Positions 63,469 to 64,000 of a DNA stretch of 64,000 nucleotides are shown here, one piece after another (within the stretch, counting starts at the first letter, position 1; every line of letters begins with the position of its first letter). The position numbers and the translations under genes are program-made. This DNA comes from Nostoc sp. MS1. GTDB lineage: Bacteria > Cyanobacteriota > Cyanobacteriia > Cyanobacteriales > Nostocaceae. A model generated the notes under the pieces. That model worked only from the letters and a program-made list of their open reading frames with translations, did not search any database and was not told the origin of the DNA. The DNA is taken from positions 5,639,501 through 5,703,500 of the forward strand of contig NZ_AP023441.1 of assembly GCF_019976755.1 (NCBI RefSeq), in the 5' to 3' direction.

Positions 63469-63486
63469 TTTTTTGTTCCGCAGCAT

Positions 63487-63979
63487 TTGTTACTTAACTT
63501 AACTTTAGCTATTCATTAACAAGCTGCTTTCTGTCAATGGACACAAACTATAGCCACTTCTCAAGGACGATAGTTAAACATACTTTTATACTGTCAAATA
63601 CCCCTTGAGGGGGTGATAAAAGTAGTATTTGTAAATAAATGTAAAGCCTTGAATTTTTCACTTTAATAAATAGCTAATTTTAAGAAAGAAATTAGCTGAA
63701 AATTAAGTAATTAAAAATAAAGCGGACATAACCTTAACTAGCAAGCATTTTCACGCTATTTTATAGAAAAATTGGTGAATAATTACTAGCCTAAATAATA
63801 TAAATTCTATCTACCGCAGGATATAGGTTTCAAACTTTGGAGAGATGCTTTGATGTACTAATTTCTTAGATTCTGTAAACAAGAAGATTTGGGTATTGCG
63901 ATAGATACAGAAATTAGAGATTTTGCTGACTAAATTCTAAAACCATGCAAATTTATATTGTTTAGAAGAAGGAAATACA
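63487..63979. other. Upstream region of the hlip cluster
   Basis: No gene is seen. It should hold promoters for the hlip genes (minus) and for the next gene (plus). A hairpin with CTTTTAT/ATAAAAG outer arms and CCCC/GGGG inner arms lies at 63583-63622. Confidence 0.45.
63583..63622. repeat. Nested inverted repeat upstream of hlip 4
   Basis: CTTTTAT (63583-63589) pairs with ATAAAAG (63616-63622), with CCCC TTGA GGGG in the middle. It may be part of a regulatory site. Confidence 0.4.
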
Positions 63980-64000
63980 ATGTTTCAAAGTACGGAAATT
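63980..64000 (+). CDS. Start of a gene cut by the right edge
   Basis: GAAGGAAATACA precedes ATG 63980, giving MFQSTEI before the window ends. Too little remains to identify it. Confidence 0.45.

Noticed and set aside
1..64000. tRNA or rRNA genes
   Set aside because: No cloverleaf with a GGTTCGAATCC-type arm or rRNA segment was noticed in the window; a covariance-model scan was not possible here.

Overview
The window is chromosomal DNA of a filamentous, probably heterocyst-forming cyanobacterium of the Nostoc/Anabaena group. The signs are abundant GCGATCGC (HIP1) octamers, heptameric STRR repeats between genes, chlD, four high-light-inducible protein genes, cyanobacterial-type CRISPR repeats and a XisA/XisC-like recombinase.

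Layout. 1-5.4 kb: a multidomain Ser/Thr kinase running off the left edge and a glycosyltransferase operon. 5.8-8.7 kb: a small-peptide island with four related genes that each have a double-glycine-type leader or a relic of one. Each is preceded by the same GGAAT-N17-CGTT motif, which resembles an ECF sigma promoter; an ECF-like sigma factor gene follows at 9.4 kb. 11-13.8 kb: a cysteine desulfurase-fold enzyme and a TM0106-type RecB-like nuclease. 14.2-17 kb: three near-identical 59-aa peptides in 259-bp tandem repeats, followed by a beta-propeller protein. 17.5-19.4 kb: a class A penicillin-binding protein.

19.4-38.9 kb is a complete type I-D CRISPR-Cas locus: array 1 (29 repeats), a WYL regulator divergent from cas3, an accessory insert, then cas10d-csc2-csc1-cas6-cas4-cas1-cas2 and array 2 (33 repeats). 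The insert holds a structured RNA leader with a 79-aa gene, an orphan DUF433 antitoxin, a YhcG-like PD-(D/E)XK nuclease and a HEPN/MNT toxin-antitoxin pair whose toxin gene overlaps the cas10d start. The two arrays have related repeats and homologous 227-bp leaders. They also share a target, because one spacer of each overlaps the other by 24 bases on opposite strands.

39.1-47.5 kb: argF, lexA and an XPB/SSL2-like helicase gene split by a 5,157-bp site-specific element. Identical 14-bp sites at the element ends would fuse the two helicase parts in frame (491 aa) after excision. The element carries a tyrosine recombinase like XisA/XisC, a SprT-like protein, a phage-like DNA-binding protein and small ORFs.

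48.5-64 kb: a SigF-family sigma factor, chlD, Uma2 and HNH nucleases, rnc and a histidine kinase. Then come an NrtABC-like ABC transporter and a universal stress protein/SLC13-type permease pair, each unit preceded by a c-di-AMP (ydaO/yuaA) riboswitch. The window ends with a GNAT enzyme, four hlip genes and the first codons of a gene cut by the right edge.

All calls come from reading the sequence and from memory of protein families; no database search was run.
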